Assembly: GCA_017634555.1 (NCBI GenBank)
Contig: JAGBNF010000038.1
Coordinates: forward strand, 1 to 64,000
Length of the DNA: 64,000 bases
Source of the DNA: Eubacterium sp.
GTDB taxonomy: Bacteria > Bacillota > Clostridia > Lachnospirales > Lachnospiraceae
Reading direction: 5' to 3'
The number at the start of each line of letters is the position of its first letter. The first letter of the stretch is position 1. The notes under the pieces were generated by a model. It searched no databases. It saw only the letters and a program-made list of their open reading frames with translations, and was not told where the DNA came from. The position numbers and the translations under genes are program-made. Shown here in pieces: positions 25,776-35,582 of the stretch.

Positions 25776-26903
25776 ATGGGTCACACTAATTATTTAAAAT
25801 ATTTCGATATATCAGATGAAGAAACCGTAAAGAGATGTAATGAGATCTTTGATACAATTTTTTACGGTTCGGAAGAAGAAAGATTTTATCATGCCGTTGG
25901 CGATGATATGGGATATATCGAGGATACGGGAAATCATGATGTACGCACAGAAGGCATGTCTTATGGCATGATGATGTGCGTACAGATGGACCGTCAGGAA
26001 GAATTTAATCGCTTGTGGAAATGGGCGAAAACCTATATGTTCCTCACTACAGGTCCTGATGCAGGCTATTTCGCATGGTCATGCAAAACCAGTGGTGAGA
26101 AGAACGCATGGGGAGCTGCTCCGGATGGAGAAGAATACTTCGCGATGTCTCTTATCTTCGCAGGAAACAGATGGGGAAACGGTGAGGGGATCTATAATTA
26201 TCATGCCGAAGCAAAAAGCCTGATTCACACTATGTTTAATAAGGGCTATGATGGGACTAACGGTCGTGCAATGTTCGACCGTGAAACGGGCTATATAAGA
26301 TTTATCGTGTATGTTGATTTTACAGATCCGTCCTATCATCTGCCTCATTTTTATGAGCTGTATGCTTCGATTGCTGATGAGGAAGACGCAAAGCTTTGCA
26401 GACGTTCAGCTGCTGCCAGCAGAGAGTTCTGGAAGAAAACGTGTCATCCCATAACAGGCCTTAATCCTGAATATGCTGAATATGACGGGACGCCTCACGT
26501 GGTTGATCCGGGCAGGTTCGGCGGAAGACATGACTGGTATTTCAGTGATGCCTACAGGACTATCATGAATATTGCAATCGATACAGCCTGGTTTGGAGGC
26601 TCGGAGTGGGCAAAGGAAGAAGCCGATAAGTTTATAGGTTTCTTTGAAAGACCTGAAAATTGTGACGACTGGAATCATATTTACGAGGTGGACGGAGAGA
26701 AGCTTGAAGAAAGCGCACTTCACCCGGTAGCTGTTATAGCGACAAATGCCAGCACGTGGGCAATCACTCAGAATGAAGCATCTAAAAAGTGGGTAAAGAG
26801 ATTTCTGGAAACGCCTCTCAGATTGGGAGACAGAAGGTACTATGATAATTGTCTTTATTTCTTCTCATATATGATCCTGAGTGGAAATTATAAAATCTGG
26901 TAA
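25776..26903 (+). CDS. GH8 reducing-end xylose-releasing exo-oligoxylanase
   Basis: A 375-residue cytoplasmic enzyme that removes xylose from the reducing end of xylo-oligosaccharides. GH8 landmarks are the acid Glu in HDVRTEGMSYGMMM (residues about 50-63) and the base-side segment DGEEYFAMSLIFAGNRWG. No signal peptide is present. The family length for Rex enzymes is near 380, so it is complete. It follows the permease gene by 18 bases, so oligosaccharide import and trimming are expressed together. This fits a system where GH10 products enter and are shortened inside. Confidence 0.92.
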   Translation: MGHTNYLKYFDISDEETVKRCNEIFDTIFYGSEEERFYHAVGDDMGYIEDTGNHDVRTEGMSYGMMMCVQMDRQEEFNRLWKWAKTYMFLTTGPDAGYFAWSCKTSGEKNAWGAAPDGEEYFAMSLIFAGNRWGNGEGIYNYHAEAKSLIHTMFNKGYDGTNGRAMFDRETGYIRFIVYVDFTDPSYHLPHFYELYASIADEEDAKLCRRSAAASREFWKKTCHPITGLNPEYAEYDGTPHVVDPGRFGGRHDWYFSDAYRTIMNIAIDTAWFGGSEWAKEEADKFIGFFERPENCDDWNHIYEVDGEKLEESALHPVAVIATNASTWAITQNEASKKWVKRFLETPLRLGDRRYYDNCLYFFSYMILSGNYKIW

Positions 26904-26930
26904 ATATAATTTTATGGATTGGACAGGAAT

Positions 26931-27764
26931 ATGGGATTTTTAAGATACGACAGCGATTTTATGCTTTTCCTCGGCAGATTGGCAGATCTTATGTGGTTGA
27001 ACATATTATGTTTAATATGTTCTATTCCGATCGTAACCTTCGGAGCTGCTGTTTCTGCTAAATATTATACTGCTATGAAGCTTGAAAGAGGAGAAGCAAC
27101 AGGAGTAACAAAGGCATTTTTTCATTCATTTAAGCAGAATCTGATTCAGAATACTTGGTTATCGATAATAGTTATTGTTGTAGTATTTCTTTTTGGCTGG
27201 AACTGGCTTCTGGTTTACGGAGGAACACTTACAAATACTATTGTAATAGGACTTCTTTCTATTTTTTCGGTTATGTTTGCGATAACTGTATTCTGTATGT
27301 TCCCGATGCTTGCAAGATTTGAAGCAACTAATTTTGCTGCATTCAGGAATGCTCTTGTATTCGGAATAGTACATCTTCCAAGAGTGGTGATCGGAGTAGC
27401 TGTGTCTGTTGCTCCGCTTATTATCGGATATTACAACTTTAAATGGTTATGGCTTATCTGGCTTGGAATAAGTACTCTTGCACTTTATTACAATGCAATC
27501 TTCTTTATAAAGAAGTTTCAGATTCTTGAGGAGAAGACATTCGGAGAAGTACAGAATCCTTATGATCCGGATCATGTTCCAAGTGATGATGAACTGAAGC
27601 CTCTCAGTATTGTAAGTGAAGACGAGGCTGAAGACACAGACGAGGCTGAGGAAAGTGAAGCTGCTGAAGCAGATGATAATGCTGAAGCGGAAGATACTGC
27701 AGATGAAGCTGCAGATAATAACGACGAAAATAATGAAGTCAGTGACGACGAGGTGGAGAAATGA
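26931..27764 (+). CDS. YesL-like DUF624 membrane protein with an acidic tail
   Basis: About 277 residues. The first 210 match the DUF624/YesL family: DFMLFLGRLADLMWLNILCLI, then VTFGAAVSAKYYTAMKL, and about five membrane helices. YesL proteins recur beside YesM/YesN and LplA-type importers but their job is unknown. Unusually, the last 55 residues (from about EDEAEDTDEAEE onward) are almost only Glu, Asp, Ala and Asn. Start ATG 26931 (GACAGGA ahead) is preferred to TTG 26919. The next gene starts inside its stop codon (ATGA overlap), so the two products are made together and may interact. Confidence 0.8.
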   Translation: MGFLRYDSDFMLFLGRLADLMWLNILCLICSIPIVTFGAAVSAKYYTAMKLERGEATGVTKAFFHSFKQNLIQNTWLSIIVIVVVFLFGWNWLLVYGGTLTNTIVIGLLSIFSVMFAITVFCMFPMLARFEATNFAAFRNALVFGIVHLPRVVIGVAVSVAPLIIGYYNFKWLWLIWLGISTLALYYNAIFFIKKFQILEEKTFGEVQNPYDPDHVPSDDELKPLSIVSEDEAEDTDEAEESEAAEADDNAEAEDTADEAADNNDENNEVSDDEVEK

Positions 27765-28435
27765 TTCACGGACTGACTTTCAAAGAATATATAGACGAAG
27801 AAAAACAAAAGCTCAGCGAAATGACCAAGGCTGAGAAGAAGGATTACTTTAAAGAGTATTATCTTAAAACATGCATCGTTGCATTCATATGTCTGATACT
27901 ATTTATATGGTTCCTGACGGAGCTGGTGCTCAGCTTCAGACACGTGATCGTAACAGGCGGAGTTATAGGGGCTCAGATAAACGAAGACGGATCGAATTTT
28001 TTGCAGGATGATTATATGGAGTATCTGGGTAGGAGCAAGGCTTTCTACAAGGTTAATTTTGCACCATATATAATTCTTGATGAGAATGATCCATCTACGG
28101 TTATGGCTCTTGAAGCAGAGCTTGCAACCAATTCCTATAATTATTTGATTTCAACTGAAAAAGGTCTACAATTCGTTTTAGCTACAGAGTGCCTTGCGGA
28201 CCTGGATGAGGCTCTGGACAAAAAACTTAAGGATAGTGTATCCGACAGAATTGTATACATGAAAATAGGTGAATCGGGAGAGGAAATTGCGGCTGCTATT
28301 GATATAACAGATACAGCCTTTGCAAAAGAATATTTGTTGGCGGGTGACAATGTATATTTCATCCTTACCGGTAAGGCTGAGGATTATGAGCACGGATTGG
28401 ATGTTCTCAGATATATTCTCCGCAAGACTTCTTAA
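27761..28435 (+). CDS. Unknown single-helix membrane protein coupled to YesL
   Basis: A 224-residue protein I cannot assign. Residues 1-36 are highly charged and cytoplasmic, with LTFKEYIDEEKQKLSEMTKAEK. One membrane helix spans about 37-59 (TCIVAFICLILFIWFLTEL). The remaining 165 residues form an outward-facing alpha/beta domain with no cysteine pair and no known motif. It overlaps the YesL-like gene by four bases, so it is made together with it, and the operon ends at the terminator right behind. It may be an accessory part of the importer or the sensor (inference). Confidence 0.72.
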   Translation: MIHGLTFKEYIDEEKQKLSEMTKAEKKDYFKEYYLKTCIVAFICLILFIWFLTELVLSFRHVIVTGGVIGAQINEDGSNFLQDDYMEYLGRSKAFYKVNFAPYIILDENDPSTVMALEAELATNSYNYLISTEKGLQFVLATECLADLDEALDKKLKDSVSDRIVYMKIGESGEEIAAAIDITDTAFAKEYLLAGDNVYFILTGKAEDYEHGLDVLRYILRKTS

Positions 28436-28471
28436 CAGGCGTATCGACAAGCGTATACGCCTGTTTTTTTT
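28435..28471 (+). terminator. Rho-independent terminator closing the importer operon
   Basis: ACAGGCGTAT (28435-28444) pairs perfectly with ATACGCCTGT (28455-28464), followed by eight T residues. It starts at the last base of the unknown membrane-protein gene. Confidence 0.92.
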
Positions 28472-28579
28472 ATAAATACAAGATAGCAATTTTTAATATA
28501 CTATGCTATTTTTGCAACCTATAAAACATCTTTAACCATTGACTATTTAGCCAAAAAATTATGAAATGAGGTATATGAA

Positions 28580-29992
28580 ATGAACGAGAAAAAAATGCAG
28601 GGAATTAACCCATATCTTCCTTCATGGGAGTACATTCCGGATGGTGAACCATACGTATTTAATGACAGGGTTTATATATACGGTTCACATGATATTTTTG
28701 ATGGTCATGTGTTCTGTCTTGGGGATTATGTATGCTGGTCAGCACCGGTAGATGACCTGGGTAACTGGACATATGAAGGTGTTATTTACGGAAAGACTGA
28801 TGATCCTCTGAACAAGGATGGAAGAATGTGTCTTTACGCTCCTGATGTGGTACAGGGACCGGATGGAAGATATTACATTTACTATGTATATGACAAGGTT
28901 TCTGTTGTGTCTGTTGCAGTATGTGATACACCTGCAGGCAAGTATGAATTCCTGGGTTATGTACATTACAAGGACGGAACAAAGCTTGGTGACAGAGAGG
29001 GAGACGAGCCTCAGTTTGATCCGGGCGTTATACGTGAAGGAGATAAGACATATCTTTACACAGGATTCTGCCCGAGAGGGGATAAGTCAAGAAGCGGTTC
29101 TTTCTGTTTCGTACTTGGACCGGATATGCTGACGATAGAGGAAGACGGAGTTCTTGTAGCACCGGGAATCATGAATCCTGATCACGGAAGCTTTGAAGGA
29201 CATGAGTTCTTTGAGGCATCATCCATCAGAAAGAGAGGCAATACATACTACTTCATCTATTCTTCCATATGGATGCATGAGCTCTGCTATGCAACAAGTG
29301 ATTCACCTCAGGGACCATTTACTTATAAGGGAGTTATCGTAAGTAACTGTGATCACGGAATCGGTACATACAAGGATGCTGAGTTCCCTACTATGTATGG
29401 AGCAAACAATCACGGAAGTATAGTTGAGATAGCAGGCGAGTGGTATATATTCTACCATCGTCACACTAACGGAAACTGGTACAGCCGTCAGGGCTGCGCA
29501 GAGATCATACATTTCACAGAGGATGGTGAGATTCCACAGGTAGAGATAACATCTCAGGGACTTAACGCTGCTCCGCTTATCGGTAAGGGTGAGCATATGG
29601 CTTATACAGCATGTAATCTCTTTACTGAGGGAGAGCCTCATATGTATGTAGGAGATCCCGGAGAACCGATGATAAAGCAGAGACTGGATGAAGGCATGGA
29701 TAAGCCTGAGCCGTTCATTTCAGGAATCAAGGATAAGACATTCATAGGCTTTAAGTACTATGACTGCAAAGGAATTACAAAGGTATCTATCAAAGTCAGG
29801 GGATACGGAGACGGTGTATTTGAAGTGAGAACAGGAATTGATTCACCGGTTCTGGCAGAGATGAAGGTCGAGAATACAAATATATGGACAGAGTATAGTT
29901 CTGATATCGAACTCGCAGACGGAACATATGCAATCTATATTTCATATAAGGGATCGGGATCACTGCAGATGCTGAGTTTTTCACTTGATTAA
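28580..29992 (+). CDS. GH43 family arabinofuranosidase or xylosidase
   Basis: A 470-residue enzyme with an N-terminal five-bladed GH43 domain (to about residue 320) and a C-terminal beta-sandwich resembling CBM6 (about 340-470, GITKVSIKVRGYGDGVFEV). The start NPYLPSWEYIPDGEPYVFND contains the conserved catalytic-base aspartate, with YIYGSHD behind it; APDVVQGPDG carries the second aspartate and FEGHEFFEASSIRK the acid glutamate. These features point to an arabinoxylan-acting member. Without a signal peptide, it acts on imported arabinoxylo-oligosaccharides. ATG 28580 has a weak AATGAGG site. It is the first gene after the terminator, so a separate promoter lies in 28472-28579, which is AT-rich with an inverted repeat ATAGCA/TGCTAT. 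Confidence 0.85.
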   Translation: MNEKKMQGINPYLPSWEYIPDGEPYVFNDRVYIYGSHDIFDGHVFCLGDYVCWSAPVDDLGNWTYEGVIYGKTDDPLNKDGRMCLYAPDVVQGPDGRYYIYYVYDKVSVVSVAVCDTPAGKYEFLGYVHYKDGTKLGDREGDEPQFDPGVIREGDKTYLYTGFCPRGDKSRSGSFCFVLGPDMLTIEEDGVLVAPGIMNPDHGSFEGHEFFEASSIRKRGNTYYFIYSSIWMHELCYATSDSPQGPFTYKGVIVSNCDHGIGTYKDAEFPTMYGANNHGSIVEIAGEWYIFYHRHTNGNWYSRQGCAEIIHFTEDGEIPQVEITSQGLNAAPLIGKGEHMAYTACNLFTEGEPHMYVGDPGEPMIKQRLDEGMDKPEPFISGIKDKTFIGFKYYDCKGITKVSIKVRGYGDGVFEVRTGIDSPVLAEMKVENTNIWTEYSSDIELADGTYAIYISYKGSGSLQMLSFSLD

Positions 29993-30011
29993 TATTTTAT
30001 GGGAGAAGCGA

Positions 30012-31493
30012 ATGAAAGCACAGATTAAGATCAGCAAGGACAGTGTCATCAGCAAGATTGATGACAGAATATACAGCTCGTTTATCGAGCACCTCGGCAG
30101 AGCGGTATACGGCGGTATATATGAGCCGGGACATGCAACTGCGGATGATATGGGATTCCGTCAGGATGTAATGGAATTGATAAAGGAGCTTAATGTTCCG
30201 ATGATCAGATATCCGGGAGGAAATTTCGTATCCGGATATAACTGGGAAGACGGAACCGGTGATAAGGCTCTTCGTCCAAGAAAAATGGAGCTTGCATGGG
30301 GTTCTATTGAGACCAACGAGGTAGGTATTGATGAGTTCCAGGAATGGGCAAAGAGAGCATCATCAGACATCATGATGGCAGTAAACCTCGGAACAAGAGG
30401 TGCCGATGATGCAAGAAATGTGGTCGAGTACTGTAATTCAAAGACAGATACATACTATGCAAACAAAAGAAGAGAGAACGGTTTTGATGAGCCTTTCAAT
30501 ATCAAGCTGTGGTGTCTCGGAAATGAGATGGACGGTGACTGGCAGATCGGAACAAAAAGAGCCGGTGAGTATGCAAGACTTGCATGCGAGACAGCCAAGC
30601 TCATGAAGATGGTAGATCCATCTATCGAGCTTGTTGCCTGCGGAAGCTCAGGACCATTCATGGAGACTTTCGGAGAGTGGGAAGAGACAGTTCTCAGAGA
30701 AGCTTACAATCATGTTGATTATCTGTCACTCCACAGCTATTACGGAAATCCTGAGAATAATTCACAGGAGTACTTCGGATCGGCTGTGATCATGGATAAG
30801 TTCATCAAGGACGTTATCGCTATCTGTGACAAGGTCAAGGAAGAGAAGAAGTCCGATAAGAAGATAATGCTTTCATTCGATGAGTGGAACGTATGGTTCC
30901 ACAGCAACGAGCAGGATAAAAAGCAGGAGCCATGGCAGGTGGCACCTCCGCTGCTTGAGGATATGTACAACCTTGAGGATGCCATCGTTGTAGGTGACCT
31001 TATGATAGCTCTTCTCAAGAATTCAGACAGAGTTAAGGTTGCATGTCTTGCACAGCTCGTAAATGTTATCGCTCCGATCATGACCGTTACAGGCGGCGGA
31101 GTTTGGAAGCAGACGATATTCTATCCGTTTAAGTATACATCTCTTAACGGTAGAGGAACTGCTCTTAAGGCTGATATCGAGTGCGAAAGCTTTACAGAAG
31201 GTAAGGCTGTTGATATACCGGCTGTTGATGCAGTTGCGGTTATTTCAGACGATGAATCTGAAGTATCTGTATTTGCAGTAAACAGAAAGATCGGCGAGGA
31301 TGCAGAGATAGAGCTGAGTCTTGAAGGCTTTGAAGGCTATAAGCTGACAGAGCATGTTTCAATGGAAGGTGATGATCTTAAGGCAGGTAACTCCATAGAT
31401 GAGCCTGATAAGGTTACTCCTGTAGAGAAGTGTATAGATGGCAGCATCGTTCTTACAGGCGGATCATGGAACTATCTTAAGTTTAAGAAGTAA
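30012..31493 (+). CDS. GH51 alpha-L-arabinofuranosidase
   Basis: A 493-residue cytoplasmic arabinofuranosidase. It starts at ATG 30012 behind GGGAGAAG, 19 bases after GH43. Family markers are IYSSFIEHLGRAVYGGIYEP, MIRYPGGNFVSGYNWEDG, the acid/base glutamate in WCLGNEMDGDWQIG and the nucleophile glutamate in MLSFDEWNVWF. The C-terminal beta domain is complete. It removes arabinose from xylo-oligosaccharides, clearing the chain for the GH8 and other enzymes. Confidence 0.95.
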   Translation: MKAQIKISKDSVISKIDDRIYSSFIEHLGRAVYGGIYEPGHATADDMGFRQDVMELIKELNVPMIRYPGGNFVSGYNWEDGTGDKALRPRKMELAWGSIETNEVGIDEFQEWAKRASSDIMMAVNLGTRGADDARNVVEYCNSKTDTYYANKRRENGFDEPFNIKLWCLGNEMDGDWQIGTKRAGEYARLACETAKLMKMVDPSIELVACGSSGPFMETFGEWEETVLREAYNHVDYLSLHSYYGNPENNSQEYFGSAVIMDKFIKDVIAICDKVKEEKKSDKKIMLSFDEWNVWFHSNEQDKKQEPWQVAPPLLEDMYNLEDAIVVGDLMIALLKNSDRVKVACLAQLVNVIAPIMTVTGGGVWKQTIFYPFKYTSLNGRGTALKADIECESFTEGKAVDIPAVDAVAVISDDESEVSVFAVNRKIGEDAEIELSLEGFEGYKLTEHVSMEGDDLKAGNSIDEPDKVTPVEKCIDGSIVLTGGSWNYLKFKK

Positions 31494-31522
31494 TAAGTTT
31501 TAAATAAACGAGGAATATAAGC

Positions 31523-34432
31523 ATGAAGTTTTCAGAGGAGAAAAGAATACATTTTATATGTGACGGAACAACTCCGCCGGGTGCAAAAAGAGTTGCTGAT
31601 ATGGTAAGGAAGGATGTGGAACTCGTTACGGGATGTACTCCACCGGAAACAGATTGTGTGGATGCGATTTCAGAGGAAAGAGCATCGGATGAAATAAGAA
31701 TAATTTTCGGTCTTGTTGATGAAAGCCCGATAATCAAAAGCTATGCGGAAAGCGGACTTTTCGATGCGGGTGAAATCTCAGGTAAGCGTGAGGTATACGG
31801 CTTCTTCCCGACGGAGGAAGATATCGTTATCGCAGGAAGTGATAAGAGAGGTCTTATATACGGACTCTTCCACATTTCCGACATAATGGGTGTGTCTCCG
31901 CTGGTTAACTGGTCAAAGGTTGTTCCGGTTAAGCAGGAGATAAATATTTCGACAGAAGACAGAATGATATCAAAGGAGCCTTCTGTAAGATACAGGGGCT
32001 TCTTTATAAATGATGAGTGGCCGGCCTTCGGTAACTGGTGCATGAAGAATTTCGGCGGAGTTAACCGTAAGGCGTATGAGGGAATATTCGAGATGCTTCT
32101 CAGGATGAAGGGCAATTATCTCTGGCCTGCTATGTGGGCATCCTGTTTTGCTGAGGACGGACCGGGACTGGAAAGTGCAATCCTTGCAGATGAACTCGGT
32201 ATAGTTATGGGGCTTTCTCATCATGAGCCTTGTCTCAGACATGGAGAGGAATATTCTCATGTCCGCGGTAAGGATTCCATCTACGGAGATGCCTGGGATT
32301 TCCGCTCAAACAAGGAAGGAATCACAAGATTCTGGAGAGACGGACTTAAGAGAAACGGACATCTGGAAAATGTTATCACCGTCGGTATGAGAGGTGAGAG
32401 AGATTCAATGATCCTGGGAGAGAAAGCAACTCTTAAGGATAATATCGAACTCATCAAGGATGTTCTGAAAACACAGAACCGGCTCATAGCTGAAGAGGTT
32501 AATCCGAACCTCGAAGAAGTACCGAGAATGATAGCCCTCTATAAAGAGGTTGAAGCATATTATTACGGTGATGAGAATACGGAAGGATTAAAGCATACAG
32601 AGGATCTGGATAATGTAATCCTCATGCTTTGTGACGATAATCACGGTTATGTAAGAAGTCTTCCTGATGAAGAGATGAAGGATCATAAGGGCGGCTTCGG
32701 AATGTACTATCACTTTGATTATCATGGAGAGCCAATATCTTATGAGTGGATCAACTGCACATATCTCCCTGAGGTATGGGAAGAGATGACCACAGCATAT
32801 GAGAAGGGCGTGCGAGAGCTCTGGATAGTAAACGTGGGAGATCTCGGACTTCAGGAGACACCGCTTTCATATTTCCTGAATCTCGCTTATGACTATGATA
32901 AATACGGAATTACAGCACCGGATAATACGGAGCAGTATCTGAGGAACTGGATGAAGCTACAGTTCGGTGGTGCATTTTCCGATGAAGATATAGACAGACT
33001 CACTGATATATATAATCGATATTCCAGACTGGTCCACAACAGAAGACCGGAGCATCTGAACGACAAGGTATATCATCCTCAGAACTATTATGAATCCGTG
33101 AAGGTTCTTGCGGAGGCTGAGGAGATAGAGAAGGTATGCAGAGAGCTTGAGGAGAAATGTGCTGCGGAATATAAGGATTCTTATCTACAGCTTATAACCT
33201 ACAATGTTATGGCAGGAATGAATCTTGTAAAGCTCTGGATATACAGAGGCTTCAATCATTACTATGCTTCCATCGGAGCTGTTATGGCTAACGAGTATGG
33301 AAGGCTTATGAGAGAAGCGATAAGAACAGATGCCGAGCTGAAGGAAAAGCTTCACACCGCTGCAGACGGCAAGTGGTACGGCTTCGGTTTCGGACCGCAT
33401 ATAGGCTTCAAAAACTGGAACTCAGAGGAGTCGGCAAATCCGATCATAGAAGAGGTTATTCCTGTTACGGGTGCGGGACTTATAGCAGGTCTTGTAGGTG
33501 AGACAGGAGCTACTTCGGGGATGGACTGGACAGGAAAGAAGCTTGTTATAAGAGAGTTCCTTACAGGAAATGCTCTTTCGGATAAGCAGACAGCCGAGAT
33601 TTTTGTATCCTCCACAGGAGATGAGGATATAAGCTATAAATTCGAGGTGGGTTCACCGGCGCTTACTCTCAGTAAGACAGAAAGCATACTGACGGCTGAG
33701 AAGCCATATGAATTCATTACTGTTGAGGTTGATAAGACCAAGCTTACAGATGATGACAGTCTCAGCTTTACACTTATCTATAAGGGCGGAAAGATTGAGT
33801 TTACCGTTGAACCAAGGATTATAAGTCCTGCCGTTATAGAAGAAGTAAAGGCTTCGAAGACAGAAATCCTGGATAACTATCCGCAGAATGTCTGCATAGA
33901 AGAACGTGGAATAGCAGTATGCGATGCCGCACATTTCTTTAATGAGAGTCACAGCGGAAATAAGGAATTTAAGGTGGTCAAGGCGCTTGGAAGATGCGAA
34001 AACGCAGTTAAGCTCTTTGATACCGAGAGACCAGCAGCATATTCATATAAAGCAGACGGACATGCCCTTGTGGGATATGCTTTTTATATCGAGAATCCGG
34101 GAGATTACGATATCACGTTCAGACTTCTTCCGACACACGCTTATGAGTTCGGCAAAGATATAAAGTTTAGTTTCAGTGTGAACGAAGAGGATGCAAGCGT
34201 TATATATTACAAGACAGAAGACCTGAAGAACGGAGTATGGAACAGCTGGTCGGACGGTGTTATGTCTCACGTGAGGGATATCAAGAGCACAGTAACGCTT
34301 GAGAAGGGTATAAATAACATTACATTTTTCGGAGATGCCGAGGAAAATATTCTGGAGAAGATAATCCTTGTAAAGAAGGGTGAGAGTCTTCTTCCGTCAT
34401 ATCTCGGTCCGGACGAGAGTGTGATCATATAA
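31523..34432 (+). CDS. GH115 alpha-glucuronidase
   Basis: A 969-residue enzyme that removes (4-O-methyl)-glucuronic acid from xylan side chains. GH115 landmarks include GLIYGLFHISDIMGVSP, EPSVRYRGFFINDEWPAFGN, NYLWPAMWASCFAEDGPG, GLSHHEPCLRHGEEY and a WIVNVGDLG strand. The C-terminus has the usual beta domain. There is no signal peptide, so it is cytoplasmic, unlike many secreted GH115 enzymes, and probably acts on imported aldouronic acids. In comparable Paenibacillus and Geobacillus loci a GH67 enzyme does this job. A ribosome site GAGGAA precedes ATG 31523. The liberated glucuronate is the substrate of the uronate genes downstream. Confidence 0.93.
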   Translation: MKFSEEKRIHFICDGTTPPGAKRVADMVRKDVELVTGCTPPETDCVDAISEERASDEIRIIFGLVDESPIIKSYAESGLFDAGEISGKREVYGFFPTEEDIVIAGSDKRGLIYGLFHISDIMGVSPLVNWSKVVPVKQEINISTEDRMISKEPSVRYRGFFINDEWPAFGNWCMKNFGGVNRKAYEGIFEMLLRMKGNYLWPAMWASCFAEDGPGLESAILADELGIVMGLSHHEPCLRHGEEYSHVRGKDSIYGDAWDFRSNKEGITRFWRDGLKRNGHLENVITVGMRGERDSMILGEKATLKDNIELIKDVLKTQNRLIAEEVNPNLEEVPRMIALYKEVEAYYYGDENTEGLKHTEDLDNVILMLCDDNHGYVRSLPDEEMKDHKGGFGMYYHFDYHGEPISYEWINCTYLPEVWEEMTTAYEKGVRELWIVNVGDLGLQETPLSYFLNLAYDYDKYGITAPDNTEQYLRNWMKLQFGGAFSDEDIDRLTDIYNRYSRLVHNRRPEHLNDKVYHPQNYYESVKVLAEAEEIEKVCRELEEKCAAEYKDSYLQLITYNVMAGMNLVKLWIYRGFNHYYASIGAVMANEYGRLMREAIRTDAELKEKLHTAADGKWYGFGFGPHIGFKNWNSEESANPIIEEVIPVTGAGLIAGLVGETGATSGMDWTGKKLVIREFLTGNALSDKQTAEIFVSSTGDEDISYKFEVGSPALTLSKTESILTAEKPYEFITVEVDKTKLTDDDSLSFTLIYKGGKIEFTVEPRIISPAVIEEVKASKTEILDNYPQNVCIEERGIAVCDAAHFFNESHSGNKEFKVVKALGRCENAVKLFDTERPAAYSYKADGHALVGYAFYIENPGDYDITFRLLPTHAYEFGKDIKFSFSVNEEDASVIYYKTEDLKNGVWNSWSDGVMSHVRDIKSTVTLEKGINNITFFGDAEENILEKIILVKKGESLLPSYLGPDESVII

Positions 34433-34476
34433 ACCAGATAGTAATGGAATAAACGAAACATTAAGGAGATACGAAA

Positions 34477-35541
34477 ATGAAGATGTCATTTCGCTGGTAT
34501 GGTACCGGCAATGATTCAGTATCACTTTCCGATATCAAGCAGATTCCGGGTGTTGAGGAGATCGTATGGGCTCTTCATCATAAGCAGCCGGGAGAGATAT
34601 GGGAAAAAGATGAGATTCAGAAAGTTAAGGATGAACTGGATGAATACGGCTTCGGTATGGCTGTAGTTGAATCGGTCAATGTACATGACGACATTAAGAC
34701 TGCAGGTCCGAACAGAGACCTTTATATTGAAAACTATAAGGAGACACTTCGTAATCTGGCCGAGTTCGGAGTAAAGGTTGTATGCTACAACTTTATGCCG
34801 GTATTTGACTGGACAAGAACAGATCTTTTCCATCCGCTTCCGGATGGTTCCACAGCTCTCTACTATGAGAAGGATAAGATCAAACAGGATCCTGAAGAAA
34901 TGGCTGAGTATATTCTTCGTGAGTGTAAGGGATATACAATGCCGGGCTGGGAACCTGAAAGAATGGCACATCTGAAGGAACTCTTCAAGATGTATGAAAA
35001 TGTGGATAAGGAGACTCTCTGGGATAATCTTAAGTATTTCCTGGAAGCACTTATGCCTACATGTCATGAGACAGGAATCAAAATGGCTATACATCCGGAT
35101 GATCCACCTTGGGATATTTTCGGACTTCCGAGACTCCTTGTGGACAGTGAATCTGTAGACAGATTCATCAGCATGGTTGATGATCCGTATAACTGTCTCA
35201 CACTCTGCAGCGGTTCTCTCGGATCTAATCCGAAGAATACGGTTGCTGAGATCGTAGCAAAGCATACGGACAGAATAGCCTTTGCACATATAAGAAATGT
35301 AAAGCATTATCCGAACGGAGATTTCAGCGAGGCATCACATAGAGACTGTGACGGAGATGTTGGAATCCTGGATATTATTAAGGCTTATCATGACAACGGT
35401 TTCGATGGTTATATCAGACCGGATCACGGAAGACACATATGGGGCGAGAAGTCCAGACCGGGCTATGGATTATACGACAGAGCACTCGGCATCATGTATA
35501 TCCTGGGAGCATGGGATATGCTGGATAAGATTAAGCAGTAA
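34477..35541 (+). CDS. uxuA: Mannonate dehydratase
   Basis: A 354-residue TIM-barrel dehydratase turning D-mannonate into 2-keto-3-deoxygluconate. The start MSFRWYGTGNDSVSL is typical for UxuA, as is IKMAIHPDDPPWDIFGLPR with its metal and substrate residues and SHRDCDGDVG near the end with YIRPDHGRHIWGE. AAGGAG precedes ATG 34477. It is the third step in glucuronate breakdown here, after UxaC and UxuB. Spacing to GH115 is 44 bases, so it is in the same operon. Confidence 0.95.
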   Translation: MKMSFRWYGTGNDSVSLSDIKQIPGVEEIVWALHHKQPGEIWEKDEIQKVKDELDEYGFGMAVVESVNVHDDIKTAGPNRDLYIENYKETLRNLAEFGVKVVCYNFMPVFDWTRTDLFHPLPDGSTALYYEKDKIKQDPEEMAEYILRECKGYTMPGWEPERMAHLKELFKMYENVDKETLWDNLKYFLEALMPTCHETGIKMAIHPDDPPWDIFGLPRLLVDSESVDRFISMVDDPYNCLTLCSGSLGSNPKNTVAEIVAKHTDRIAFAHIRNVKHYPNGDFSEASHRDCDGDVGILDIIKAYHDNGFDGYIRPDHGRHIWGEKSRPGYGLYDRALGIMYILGAWDMLDKIKQ

Positions 35542-35582
35542 CAGATATTATTTGAATAAATGTGATGAAGGGACAGGAACAA

